Under the pieces are notes generated by a model. It was not told the DNA's origin. It saw only the letters and a list, made by a program, of their open reading frames with translations, and searched no databases. Position numbers and translations under genes: made by a program. From Geosiphon pyriformis (Eukaryota > Glomeromycota > Glomeromycetes > Archaeosporales > Geosiphonaceae): a DNA stretch of 64,000 nucleotides. Location of the stretch: assembly GCA_016748015.1 (NCBI GenBank), contig JAAOMT010000436.1, positions 1,706,032 through 1,770,031 of the forward strand, read 5' to 3'. Of this stretch, positions 1-10,586 are shown piece after piece (the first letter of the stretch is position 1; each line of letters begins with the position of its first letter).

Positions 1-815
1 TCCAAATAAATAAAGATTTTTAAGAATTTGTAATTTCGATAATAAGTTACCCTATCTCACACACACGACTAAATATTTAAAATAAAAGTTCCCTACTAGA
101 ATATATATAAAATGGGAAGTTTGGATTATCTTAATTCCGAAGAAATCTTGCTCTCTTTAGAGATTTCAATACAATGATTTTTTAGTTTGAATTTTGATTG
201 AAAACCGGTATCAGTAGATTAAACAAGTTTAAGCCTTTAGAATGTACAAATTCAATCTAAATGCAAATAAAATTCATTATTTGAATAAATTAAAAACTCA
301 TTTCACAAGATTTCTTATAATGGTTTTTTAATCTTCCATCTTTTAGCTTTTAAGTGACAAAAAGATAGAATTGAAATCAACTACTATTTTTCTACAAATT
401 AAAAAATTCTGTAATTTTTTATTAATTAAACTTAAAAATTTAGAAATTTATTATTAGTTTTGTTAAAACATTATTGAAAAAATTTCTAAAAAAGTTTTTT
501 TTGTATCAGTGCAATCTATTTTCAGAGAAATGGTTAGTGTTATTAAAATTTTAGACTTTTTTTTAAAAAACACTCTTGAGCCAATTATAATTGAGTAAGA
601 AAGGATATAGAGTTTTGAATAAGAAAAATAACTAGATAATTTTAATTAGACAAAGGATTCTTTTCATTATATGAATTCATAAAATAATTTTTTTTTGTTT
701 GCTTTGATTGATTTTTATTTTAAAACTAATTCTCTCTTGAGTTTATATATTTTAAAGTCGATATTTTATTTGAATATTTTTAAATAAATTATTTAACATA
801 ACTTTATCAAGATGA
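1..815. other. A+T-rich flank without a recognisable gene
   Basis: Long A/T runs and stop codons occur in all frames. I see no gene, RNA gene or terminal repeat in it. It precedes a G+C-richer patch at about 812-968. Confidence 0.5.
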
Positions 816-968
816 AGGAAAGCAGTTTTACATTGTTCTGCCATTTCATTGAGAGGAAACTATCTTCTGAAACAAATTCGAAAATTGAAAAATGTTGGCA
901 AAAAGTTTGCACGTTTAGCATGTGTCGATTTCCTCGGTGGGATTTGCAATGCTTCTATACTTAACTAA
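816..968 (+). other. Possible terminal exon or gene remnant, not recognised
   Basis: A G+C-richer patch holds an open frame of 50 codons that follows an in-frame TGA (813-815) and ends in TAA at 966-968. It has no ATG, so it could only be a last exon or a remnant. The residues are balanced and include Cys, Gly and Ala (for example KKFARLACVDFLGG), unlike the Lys/Asn/Ile/Phe-rich translation of random A+T-rich DNA around it. An overlapping ATG frame at 812-964 is also open for 50 codons, so the coding frame is undecided. It ends about 230 bp upstream of lipase gene L1. I do not recognise a family. Confidence 0.25.
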
Positions 969-1196
969 ATCAAAAGATTTCCTATTAAGTAAATAGCTTT
1001 AAATTTAAATTGTTATTTTGATTTTCAATATAACACCAAATCCATTTGACGAATATAATAATGAATGATCTCGGATTAATCTTAGAGTTTTCCCAAAATA
1101 ACAAAGAAAGTTCACACTTCTTCGAAAATGGTTCTTTAAAAATACATGTAAACCCAAACACTATAATCAATAACTTTTTTATAATAAAATTTAATT

Positions 1197-2758
1197 ATGT
1201 TTCTGCGAAACATGCTCATAGTGTTTTTTATTTTATTTTCAATATTTAGCAGAAAGTATTTTATTAATGCGAAACCTCTGAACATTACTCGACATGAAAT
1301 ATTTTTTAATTATAAGAAACGGTCATTCTTAAATTCAATTTCTCCAATTGTTGACGAGTTTGATCAATTTTCTTTCAGTTCCGAAAGTTCCCTGAAAAAG
1401 AGTGAATTATTCTCGTATGATTCTTCATCTAATTTAGAAAATAGTGAAAGAAACGATGATATCACACAGGAATCGCTTTTCCAAAATTCAATTAGTGATC
1501 TAAAAGTATCAGAGAAACAGCCCACGCTTAACGAGCCAGCTTTAAGGGAACAATCACTTGACCAGTCTAAAACCATCCAAACTAATTCAATTATTGAAAT
1601 GACCCACCTATTTAATAGAATACGAGTTGTCAATCAAAAACTCTTGACTGACTTTCGTCGATTTGCTGTTCATGCAAATTCAGCGTATTGTGAAAAAACA
1701 GAATTTTTCAAAGTCATGGAATTTAGCCAGGGTTTTTATGGAATGTATTTTTTTTAAAATTCAATATTTGAGTTCTGATTCTTTTGTTCAACTTTAATTC
1801 TATAATCAAAACAATGTTATTTTTCTTCAGGCCACGCGTTTGTAGACGAAGCAAATTATGAAATCGTGATTTATTTGAGAGGTGATGATCATCAACGAAT
1901 CAGCTACTTGCTTTTTCCATCATGGAGTAAATATCTACCTGTTACAGACGCAACGGTTCATCGCGAAATGTATTTACAAGTCTCTCAAGGAGTAGAATTA
2001 ATGATGAAAAAAATTGATGATTTATTGGTCAAATATTTTGCATCGAATTTTAAAATTTGTTTTGTTGGCCATGCGCTGGGTGGCGGTATGAATTTTGGAG
2101 GGTTAAATTATATTTTTGAGCAGAAATTTTTATTCAAAATTTTTTTTCTTTTATTTTTCAAAATAACATATAAACTTATATTTATTCAATGTCTTTTTTC
2201 ATATTTTCTCAACTTCTCTCTTCTCGCTTGCCCTGAAAAAGCTTACGCACTTTTAGCTGGCCTAAATTACCTTGAAAACCGTGTTGACCATCGTGTGAAA
2301 ATCTATTCTTTTGGAGCACCCCGTGTCGGTGATTCAATTTTTGCAGACTACGTGTCAAATCAAATGAAAACCGGTCGACTTGACGTGTATCGTATAACAC
2401 ATACAAATGACCCATATGTTCATTTTCCAACATTTTGGTGGCCATTTCTTTTCATGCATTCTGAAGAAGAATATTGGATTGGGTTTGACGGCATGATTTA
2501 TCAATGCCCCAAAGAGATGGGACATGAAAGTCAAGTGAGTATTTTTGCTTTTTAAGGTTGAAAGTTCAGTGGTCAAGTTGGGGTGAGGTTTTGAGATAAA
2601 ATTTAAATTTTGAAAATCGGAATTGCTATTTATTCATTTCAAAATATTAGTCATGTTCAAATTCTGCAGCGTCCCAACGATACAATATTATACCATCTGT
2701 TAATGCTATGTACGGTCCTTATTTTGGAATTACTATGCGGACGTGTTCTACCATATGA
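1197..2758 (+). CDS. L1: secreted class 3 lipase-like protein, Ser and His of the triad replaced
   Basis: Four exons by my reading: 1197-1731, 1831-2085, 2242-2534 and 2651-2758, giving 396 aa. All introns have GT and AG ends, and the phases (1, 1, 0) match those of the paralogues. Residues 1-24 form a signal peptide. Residues 25-150 are a Ser/Glu/Asn-rich acidic region that may be a propeptide. The lipase fold starts at the AYC block near residue 162 and continues with YLRGDD, GHALGG (258-263), FGAPRVGD (287-294), the Asp at 320 in THTND, and YGPYFG near the C terminus. In Rhizomucor miehei lipase the elbow is GHSLGG and a late His completes the triad. Here the Ser position is Ala260 and the His position is Met381. 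Hydrolysis by the usual mechanism is therefore not expected. The Cys of AYC and the last Cys, which pair in the R. miehei enzyme, are kept. The frame is fully open, so this reads as a retained pseudoenzyme rather than a dead gene. It is the first member of the cluster. Introns lack RNA support. Confidence 0.8.
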
Positions 2759-3280
2759 AATCAAAAATTTCTTCTATCAAACCTCTGAAATGAGCAATAC
2801 AGACCTTAAATACATCCTTTTTCTCACGATATGATTTATGGGTATTTCAATTTTTTATTTATACCATGTATTTATATTGAAAAATTTATGTTTTTTTTGT
2901 CTGCCTAAATATTTTTTATAGGATATTAATTGACAGTTCGATCGGGTTTTTTATTTTAGGGGAATCATCTTAAATTCAGGAAATAGATGTACTTGAATGA
3001 AAATTTTTTATGTCTTACATGAAAAAATTTTTTGAACCAAATCTTATATATTAAAAATTTTTTGACCAAGGAACCTGAAGACCACGTGAATGTAACTATC
3101 TTAAAATAAGTTTAAAGTTCAAGGTGAATTTTTAAGTTTCCCGGCTGTTGTAAAATATGAAATCTTTTGTTTACTGTTTTGAAAGAAACCTATTCGAAAC
3201 TCTTTGTATAGTATTTTTGAAGTACAGGATTCGAGAAAATTTTTTTTTGCTGTTGAAAGTACTTTTTTTCATTTAATCTT
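2759..3280. other. Intergenic A+T-rich DNA between L1 and the L2 duplicated block
   Basis: No open frame or repeat unit stands out. It would include the L1 3' UTR. The homology shared with the L5 region begins at about 3281. Confidence 0.4.
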
Positions 3281-5620
3281 TGGTTTATAATTAAGCAGGT
3301 GTTAAATATGAATAAATCTTGTAAATATTTAGACTTGGAAAAAATTGTTAAGCTATACTATATTTTTATAAAATGGTAAACTTAAAATCTTCTCTTGAAA
3401 TATACTAATTAATTTATAAAAATTAATTTACTTTTGAATAAATATATTTCGCATTTTTTAATAAATTTATATCAGTACCGGAATTAAATAAGAATTGTTA
3501 CTTATAAAAACATGTTTAAAATAAAATAAATTTTTTATTTGATTTAATTTCAAGAAATTGCTATTAATTATTTTATTTATACCCAATTATTCTAAAGGTC
3601 TTTAATAAGATATTTTTAATAATTAAAAGTGATTTAGACGCCATAGATTTTATTAGTATTGGAAATAATATTTCCTTTTTATTAACCGCTCTCCCGAGAA
3701 ATTTAACTTTCTGAAGAATATATGGTTAGGAAATCAAATATTTACTCTTCCTTAATTAAATTTCAATCATTTTTGAATCCTAAAAAATTTATAGAACTAA
3801 TAAACGAATATTATTATTATCATAATAAATTTCAATATTTGCAAAAATTATTTGTCTAAATAATCAGGTGACTTAAAATAATATAATCAAATTTTTATTA
3901 TAAAAAGGTAGGCCTTATTCTATAAATTTGCGTGAGCAATCCCTCAATAAGTTTTTAGCAAATACAAAGATAAGTAAATTTAATATGTCCAGAAGAAATA
4001 AAACTTTAATCTTAATTCTTATATTATCAGCTTTTTACTTTTCTCCTCTAGAGAAACTTAAAAGTTCGATAGCCTTCAAAGAAACTTTAAGATTTAATAT
4101 TTCTCAAAAATAGAATGAAAGTTATAATTTCATAACCTCAACAGTTTGGGAGAATTTGCCAGAAGTTGCTTCACACATCAATCAAATTATCAAACGCTCA
4201 ATATTAAATGTCAAAACAAAAATGACGCCTCGAAAAGGAATCTTAGTTTTGATTGAATTCTTTGCAATTTTTGCAAGTGGTTTATATTTGTTTCCCATTC
4301 GAGAAACCTCCCATTGGTTTGAAAAAAGAGTTTAAACTTAATAGATTTTTTTGATTTAAAAAACAGTTTTACTTCATATTAACCTAAATTCTCTGGTCTT
4401 TAGCCAAAATTATACCGGTATCTAATCACGACATATTGTGTGTGATGTTGGGGGGACCAGTAATTATTTTTAACTTCTTTAAATAATATGTTTTAAAACT
4501 CAAATTATCGTAAAAATAATCAGATATTTGATAATTTTTTTTAGAAATTAACTTAAGCACAATGGTTTTCTATAAATCAAGCACAAGTAACATTGAGATT
4601 GAATGGAATTGAGTTACCTGACAAATCTATTCATGTTAATTAGCAGTTGTTGCAGGATATAGAATCCATATTTTTCCATTTAATACAAGATATTCGAAAT
4701 AATCTGCGTCTATACTCCAACATTAAATCTATTTATTTCATCGGACATGGAATTGGTGGAGGTTGATAAATACTATATTTCTGCTCTTCAGTCTAAAAGT
4801 AAAATTTTAAATTACAAATTTTGATTTTTTTCAAAAATAGCATACGCCTTAATCACTGGCCTTCTATGGAAATATGAACAGAATAAAGTTATGCAAAAAA
4901 ATCTTTGGCCTGAGATTGGCCTTGATAAAATACTCTCAAGGATTTTAACTTTTGGAGCTCCAAAAATTGGAAACAACCGTTTTAGTGTATTAATAGATCA
5001 AATAGCTATACATCTGCGTGTTACTCACGGAAATGATCACGTCTCACACTTTCCTGATGATTCTATGAAGTGGAAACATTCTGGTGCTGAAATCTGGCTT
5101 CAACCGTCTGGAAATTGTGATTGTCCTGAAAATCCCTATTTTTATTGGGATTGTAATAATTTATTGAACCCGGAGGAACTAAAATATGAAACGAATATGG
5201 TAGTTTTACTTCTACATGCATATATTTCTTAAATATTTTTAACGGATAAAAGCTGAAAATATTTTCACTTAGGAGTGCAATGCAGGTCAATCAATCACAA
5301 AGGTTTCAGATAACCTCTTCCATAATGGCCCTTATTTCGGTGTTATAATGGGTGATTGTAAAGGATTATAGTTGAGAAATATATAAAAATCGATACTATT
5401 CGAAATACTGTAATTTTGGGCAAATAACAAAGTACTCCTATAATTTGTACCCTAAGACTAATCAGTAAAAAAGTTTTAAAAGGGGAAAATACTGTTATTT
5501 TTGAACTTTAGCTTTTAGATTTTAATAATGCTTCTTTTCATAATAGGAAAGATTTACCATGAAAATATTAAAATACATAATGCGATAAAATTGACAACAC
5601 ATTTCAAATATTCAAAAAAG
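3281..5620. repeat. Segmental duplication, copy 1 (contains L2)
   Basis: This block aligns along its whole length with 15691-18270, in the same orientation. It covers about 700 bp of 5' flank, all five exons, all introns and about 200 bp of 3' flank. Shared marks include the GGTTTATAAT stretch at the left, the exon order, and an AAAGGGGAAAATACT tract after the stop codon. The other copy carries an extra stretch of roughly 50 bp near 15740. Flanking DNA outside the block does not match. It is a gene-scale duplication and not a transposon; I see no terminal repeats. Confidence 0.85.
3985..5371 (+). pseudogene. L2: class 3 lipase-like pseudogene, paralogue of L5
   Basis: Exon-equivalent blocks are 3985-4310, 4404-4459, 4545-4761, 4841-5199 and 5273-5371, co-linear with L5. 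The start is ATG 3985 (MSRRNKTL, signal peptide). Disabling changes relative to L5: CAG to TAG at 4111-4113; a net +4 nt change near 4285-4300 that also destroys the conserved YC of the first lipase block; a TAA at 4554-4556 where L5 has AAA; and CAG to TAG at 4641-4643. Exons 4 and 5 remain open and keep FGAPKIGN, GNDHV, HNGPYFG and the final Cys. The elbow reads GHGIGG, as in L5, so the Ser was already gone before the duplication or was lost in the common ancestor. Two of the three stops are C-to-T changes. The gene is clearly dead as a full-length protein. Confidence 0.88.
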
Positions 5621-7429
5621 TACCATTATTTACTGCATAAAAAACTCAGGTCTGCTACATTTCAACCTGTAATTTTTCGATTTACCCTCCTCACCCTGGG
5701 TCTATTGTTCAGGAGAGGATGTAGTATTAGGGGGGTATAGTATTATTAGAGTATAATTTCATTTATCCAATTAATCACATTAGGAGAGGTGTAGTTTATT
5801 TCTGGGTTTTTATATTTTTGAATTACATCTGAGCCTATCCACCTTCTGCTGGGCCTTTGATGCATACAAAAATAAAGAATTTATACCGTAAAAATTACCC
5901 CACTTATAATCTTGACTTTCCTAGGAAGATTGGATAAAGAACCCATTTTTTTTTGATTTCTTAAGAATAAGCTGTAAACAAGTTTATTAAGATATTTTGA
6001 ATAAGAAATCTTAATTTTCTTGTTTAATTGTTTTGTTTTGAACATCTTAATTGAATTAAATAAATAAATAGATTTTGGGGGAATATGATGAGATCCTTTT
6101 TTTTAAAACATTTTTATCCGACCCACTTCTCGTTATTTTACATTGATATGATCTATCTAAAAATTTTCCCACAGAATATTAAATAACAATTTTCTTTTTC
6201 AATTTAAATAAAGTTTTAAGTTATATACAACTTTTAAAAAGAAATAAATTTCCATTTTCAAATATTAGTATGACATGTCTATTTTAAACTTTTTACTTAA
6301 CGGATTATATTATTCTTCATTTTGTTTAGGCTAAATTTGCAACCTCAGTCAAGAGTAAATTTAAAATCTCAATTATTGTAATTATATCCAAATTTTCGTT
6401 ATGAAATTGTGAAATGACTATGAAATTGTGAAATGGAAAATATTCAATTATTATATTACTTGAATTAAATGTCATCGTGTTCCATTAAATGAAGCATTGG
6501 CTATGAAATTGTGAAATGACTATGAAATTGTGAAATGGCTATTTTTTATAATTCACATTTGAATTCACAACTTTTTTTTTGCAAGTATTTTTTTAAAATT
6601 AAAATTACTAAAATTGTTTTGTTATCGATTCTTGATTCTGCTCAAAACTTTTTATCAAATTTATAGTTTTTAAAATTCAAAGAGTTATTTTCAAGAATTT
6701 GACAAATTCTTTGGTTTAAATATAAATTTCCTCTCTCCAAGTCCTAATTCAATATGTAATTAGATATATCAATATAAGTAAGTAACTTTTTTAAAGGAGA
6801 ATATTACAAAGATTTTCGATGAATTATTCGAATTCTTTAAAATAATTTATATTAATTAAAACTCATTACATAAAAACTAAATAAAATATATTAGTCTAAT
6901 CATTTATTTTTTGAAAATTATGCACTCAAAGTCTATAAAATCTTTATTAAAATTCAGGAACGAAATAATTTATTTATTTCACATGAAAATAAAAAGATAC
7001 AATAACTTTGTGCCACTCTAATTCTAACCAGCAATTATATTGATGCGTAAAAAATAGACAAAAACTCAATGGGGTGATGACTGCAATCAAAGATTTTTAT
7101 AAATTTGACTTCTTTTGTAAAAAAAATTACAGAATTTAACAAATGTGAAAAGATTAATTATAATATCGCAAAAATCACTTCAAAAAATAACGATTTGGGA
7201 TGAAACGTAAAATTTTCTTGTTTTTCTTTAGTTGGTCTATGGTAAAAACTATTTGTAAACATGCTTAGAAACATATTTAATGTGTTGAAAAGCATTTTTT
7301 CGACCTAAAACAGAGCTTGTACTATGTACTAATTAATTTCAATATTTTTTCACCAGTTATTGATTTATTTGAATCTCTTTATTTTTTATTGAGACACAAT
7401 AATTCTCATGTTTGAACACCACTCTATAA
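5621..7429. other. Intergenic DNA, no gene seen
   Basis: Mostly A+T-rich, with a G+C-richer patch at about 5640-5870 and the 19-bp repeat pairs at 6400-6539. No convincing exon or RNA gene is visible on either strand. Confidence 0.4.
6400..6539. repeat. Two tandem pairs of a 19-bp repeat
   Basis: The unit TATGAAATTGTGAAATGAC occurs at 6400-6418 and, with its last two bases changed, at 6419-6437. The same two-unit pair recurs at 6502-6520 and 6521-6539. About 64 bp of unrelated sequence separates the pairs. Function unknown; probably a small minisatellite. Confidence 0.8.
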
Positions 7430-7620
7430 ATATATCTGCATAATTGCGTTTCAAGTAATGCCACATTTTCCCGATGTTGGTTTATGGAATTCATTTTAAT
7501 GGATATTTTCATCACAGATAATTATCTACCAAATAATTGTGATTATTTTGATGGAGAAACTATTTTCTAATAATATGAATGCAATAAGTGTTCTGAAACC
7601 CCTTTTTGGCTGTGTTCTGT
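7430..7620 (+). pseudogene. Possible relic of a sixth lipase-like gene (exon 4/5 region)
   Basis: One frame gives VMPHFPDVGLWNS at about 7456-7495, matching HVPHFPDDSMNW in exon 4 of L5. A second frame just downstream gives NYLPNNCDYFDGE at about 7520-7560, matching the WLQPSENCDC block of L5. An AATATGAATGCAATA string at about 7570 resembles the exon 4/5 junction. Stops and frame changes separate the pieces, and I cannot find the GHxxGG or GxPRxG blocks upstream. It is consistent with an old, fragmented paralogue on the plus strand between L2 and L3, but the matches are short. Confidence 0.4.
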
Positions 7621-8645
7621 TTTTCGATTTCAATGATAAGCAGATTGTAATGCAAAGTCAAATATATATTGGATTTCTTTTTTTATGATTATGGCCAGCA
7701 TATTTGTATTTAACAGGATTTTTGAATCAAATATGTTTGCCATATATTAAAGATTTTTTTAAACAATTAATTTCATTTTAAAAATAGATTGAAAAATGTA
7801 TTTTCAAATATTATAAATTAAAAATCTATTAAATAAAACTTGTTTCTAAATTAATTAATGTATCTAGTTAAAATTTACATTATATTCAAGTAATAAATTT
7901 TATTTTATTATATTTTTAAAACTTTTAAAATATGATATAGATATTATAACAAATTCTTATATAAGATGAAAATATCAAAAACTCGATTTTTCTAAATAAA
8001 AAGATTAAAATATTAGAAAAATTGTATAATAAATATTTGTAAAATAACCACATTTTAAATAATTAAAAATAATTATACATATTAATTATACGGTATAAAA
8101 TAAAAACTTGTACTCTTTTATACACTATTTATTAATCATAACCAAATATCAAAAACTCGATTCAAAACCAGAATTTTATTTGCCAAGCTAATGAGGTCAA
8201 ACTATTTTTGTTTTATCAAAAATTTATGTGACAACCAAATTTCTAAAATAATAATGAGTTATAAACATCTAATTTACTATAGTTTAAATTTTGTTTACAA
8301 CATTTGAATTTGATCTTAGCCTGGTTTTCAGCCAAAAATATAATTCCTAAAATGATATTTTCTCATCATGTGATTTTTAATCATAAAAAATTTAATAATT
8401 GTTCTAGAAATTAATGATAGCATTTTATTATATCAAAATTTAGGAATCATTAAGAAATATAATTGAAATGACAATTCAATTTAGAATCCTAGCGATTGAG
8501 GAGTATGTTGATGAAAATATTAAACCAAGTTTCATAAAGAATTTTGCAGGAAGCTCTTAAAAATTCATCGGTTCTAATCTCGTTGACATGAAGTGATGTT
8601 TCATGTTCCGTCTCACAATTATATCATCAATTCTATCTCATGTCT

Positions 8646-8690
8646 CAATTCAATCAATCAATCAATCAATCGATAAATCAATCAAATCAA
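8646..8690. repeat. CAAT tetranucleotide microsatellite
   Basis: Five perfect CAAT units at 8651-8670 flanked by imperfect units, about 210 bp upstream of the L3 start codon. Confidence 0.85.
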
Positions 8691-8901
8691 CTACAACTAT
8701 TTTGAAAAGCAAGATTCACCGTTCATGATAATCATTAAAATTATCTAATTATGTTAAAACGTTCGCGTTTCGAGATTATTTAGGAAACAGTGTGTGATAA
8801 AAATTCGATTAAACAACAAACATAATTTTTTTCTCGATTTCGAACCAAGAAATAAAATCCCTAGATCTTTAGTAAAATAGACTTATCTTTACTTTTTAAC
8901 A

Positions 8902-10586
8902 ATGATAAATCCACCCAAAATGCACAGCGAAAATTTCTTAAATCTTTTGAAATTTTTGCAAATTTTTATTTTTATTGGCTTTTTCATGACAAATGTAGAT
9001 TCTAAACCTGTCGGCCGCAAATTTGAGAATGATTTGTTAAAAAGAGATCAAAATAATTTTGATTTAACGACATCTGAAAACTCGAAATCATCACAGTTAT
9101 ATAATTTCGAGGTAGCAGAAGACGGTGAAAACAATCTTTTGAAATATATAGTGCAACCTGAATCCTTGAATTTTGAAAATGATAAAAATTTTAATTTGAA
9201 CTTTGACTCGGAAAATCAGCATGAAGATTTTAGATCAATATCAACTAATGACATTATTAGTGACAAAACAATTTCAAATGACATTATTTTTGATGACACA
9301 AATGGTAATCTAGATTTTAAAGGGCTTTAGAACTTGACATTTCAAAGTATATAATTATCAACCGTTATTCTCAAATCCCAATTTACCTAAAAAAAATACT
9401 CTGTGATTTTGCACTAGATTTTCCACTAGATTTTCCCAACATTGCGGCAGATTTTCAAAGCTCCGAATTTTTGAGTATTCCACACAAAAATTCTCTTAAA
9501 CCAACAGCTGATAAAGATTTTCAGAATTTCTCTTCAAAAAATAAAAATAAAAACAAAATCCATGAGACCCAACCATTAAATAAGAGCGAATCAGACATAT
9601 TAAACCTAAGATCTAATGCAAAACTAGTGGATCTAGCATATTGCAGCGATAAGCGTGTGAAACTTTCTCCTGGGATTACTGGTATTAAATGATTCCTGAG
9701 TTAGTTAATATGCTTTTCTATAATTTTCTTACTTTTTCAATCCTCATAGTACGCTATCAAGGAACATCAGATGGCATACTAATCATATTCGCAGGCCAGG
9801 AAGATGAATTAGATGAACACGTTTATGAGCGTTACACTTTAACAAACTACAAGAACCCTAAAATTAAAAATGCACTTGTGCATCAGAATTTATATAACGA
9901 GTTTTTGACAGTACGAGAAAAATTTTTGGGATTGGTAATGAAGCAAATCGATAGTAAGAAGACTCCATCATTTCAAACTATTTTGATTGGACATAGCCTT
10001 GGTGGTGGTACGACCTTTTATTTGTTTTTTCTATGTGACTTTAAGTTTTAAATAATTTAAATTTTTGATAAAATCCTTTTTCTAGTATATGCAATTTTCG
10101 CGGGTCTAGCCCTCAAAGAGCTCCGACCAAACCTAGTAATCCCTGTGATTCGCACTTACGGTTCCCCAAGAGTTGGCAACCAAGTGTTTGCCAATTATGC
10201 CAACACTCAAATACGTTTGATTCGATCAACTTTGTCAAATGATGATATACCACGTAGACCTGTTTTACATCCATATATATTTTGGGGAAACAAATATACG
10301 CATTTTGGAGATGAATATTGGACACCGAATGTGGATGCTGGAAGGGTTGTTAAAAATTGTCCGACTTTTGGAAAAAGATTGGAGAGTGAGGTAAAAGAAA
10401 ATCTGTCTTAATTGGGAAGATCAAAGGGGTTGGAAAATTGACGCTGAAATTTGAATGATAAACAATATCAAAATTATTCTTTAGGAATGTATTAATTCGG
10501 TAAAAGCTCCCTCATCGTTAGTTCACAACGGTCCATATTTTAATGTTTACATGAATCAATGCATTCACTATGAAATAAGACCCTAA
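8902..10586 (+). CDS. L3: secreted class 3 lipase with complete Ser-Asp-His triad
   Basis: Five exons by my reading: 8902-9304, 9451-9681, 9750-10007, 10086-10390 and 10485-10586, giving 432 aa. Residues 1-34 form a signal peptide with a hydrophobic core near 16-29. The next 150 or so residues are acidic and Asn-rich and probably a propeptide. The lipase domain runs from LAYC (near 196) through ILIIFAG, GHSLGG (292-297) and YGSPRVGN (322-329) to SNDDIP and LVHNGPYF. The catalytic residues by comparison with R. miehei lipase are Ser294, Asp351 and His413, all present. It should hydrolyse carboxyl esters such as acylglycerols outside the cell; the substrate is not readable from sequence. The oxyanion-hole block reads FAGQ instead of the usual FRGS/T. 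The first intron (9305-9450) fits in phase. The alternative is a one-base frameshift near 9320, because the second frame stays open from 9321 and would make the protein longer. It is the only cluster member with an intact triad. Confidence 0.82.

Noticed and set aside
2209-2576. Minus-strand open frames across L1 exon 3
   Set aside because: Antisense shadows of a conserved lipase exon.
2610-2834. Open frame of 74 codons reading through the end of L1
   Set aside because: It is in the wrong phase. Using the acceptor at 2649-2650 gives the conserved GPYFG ending instead.
8468-8560. Small ORF (30 codons) upstream of L3
   Set aside because: No similarity or supporting context; length is within chance.
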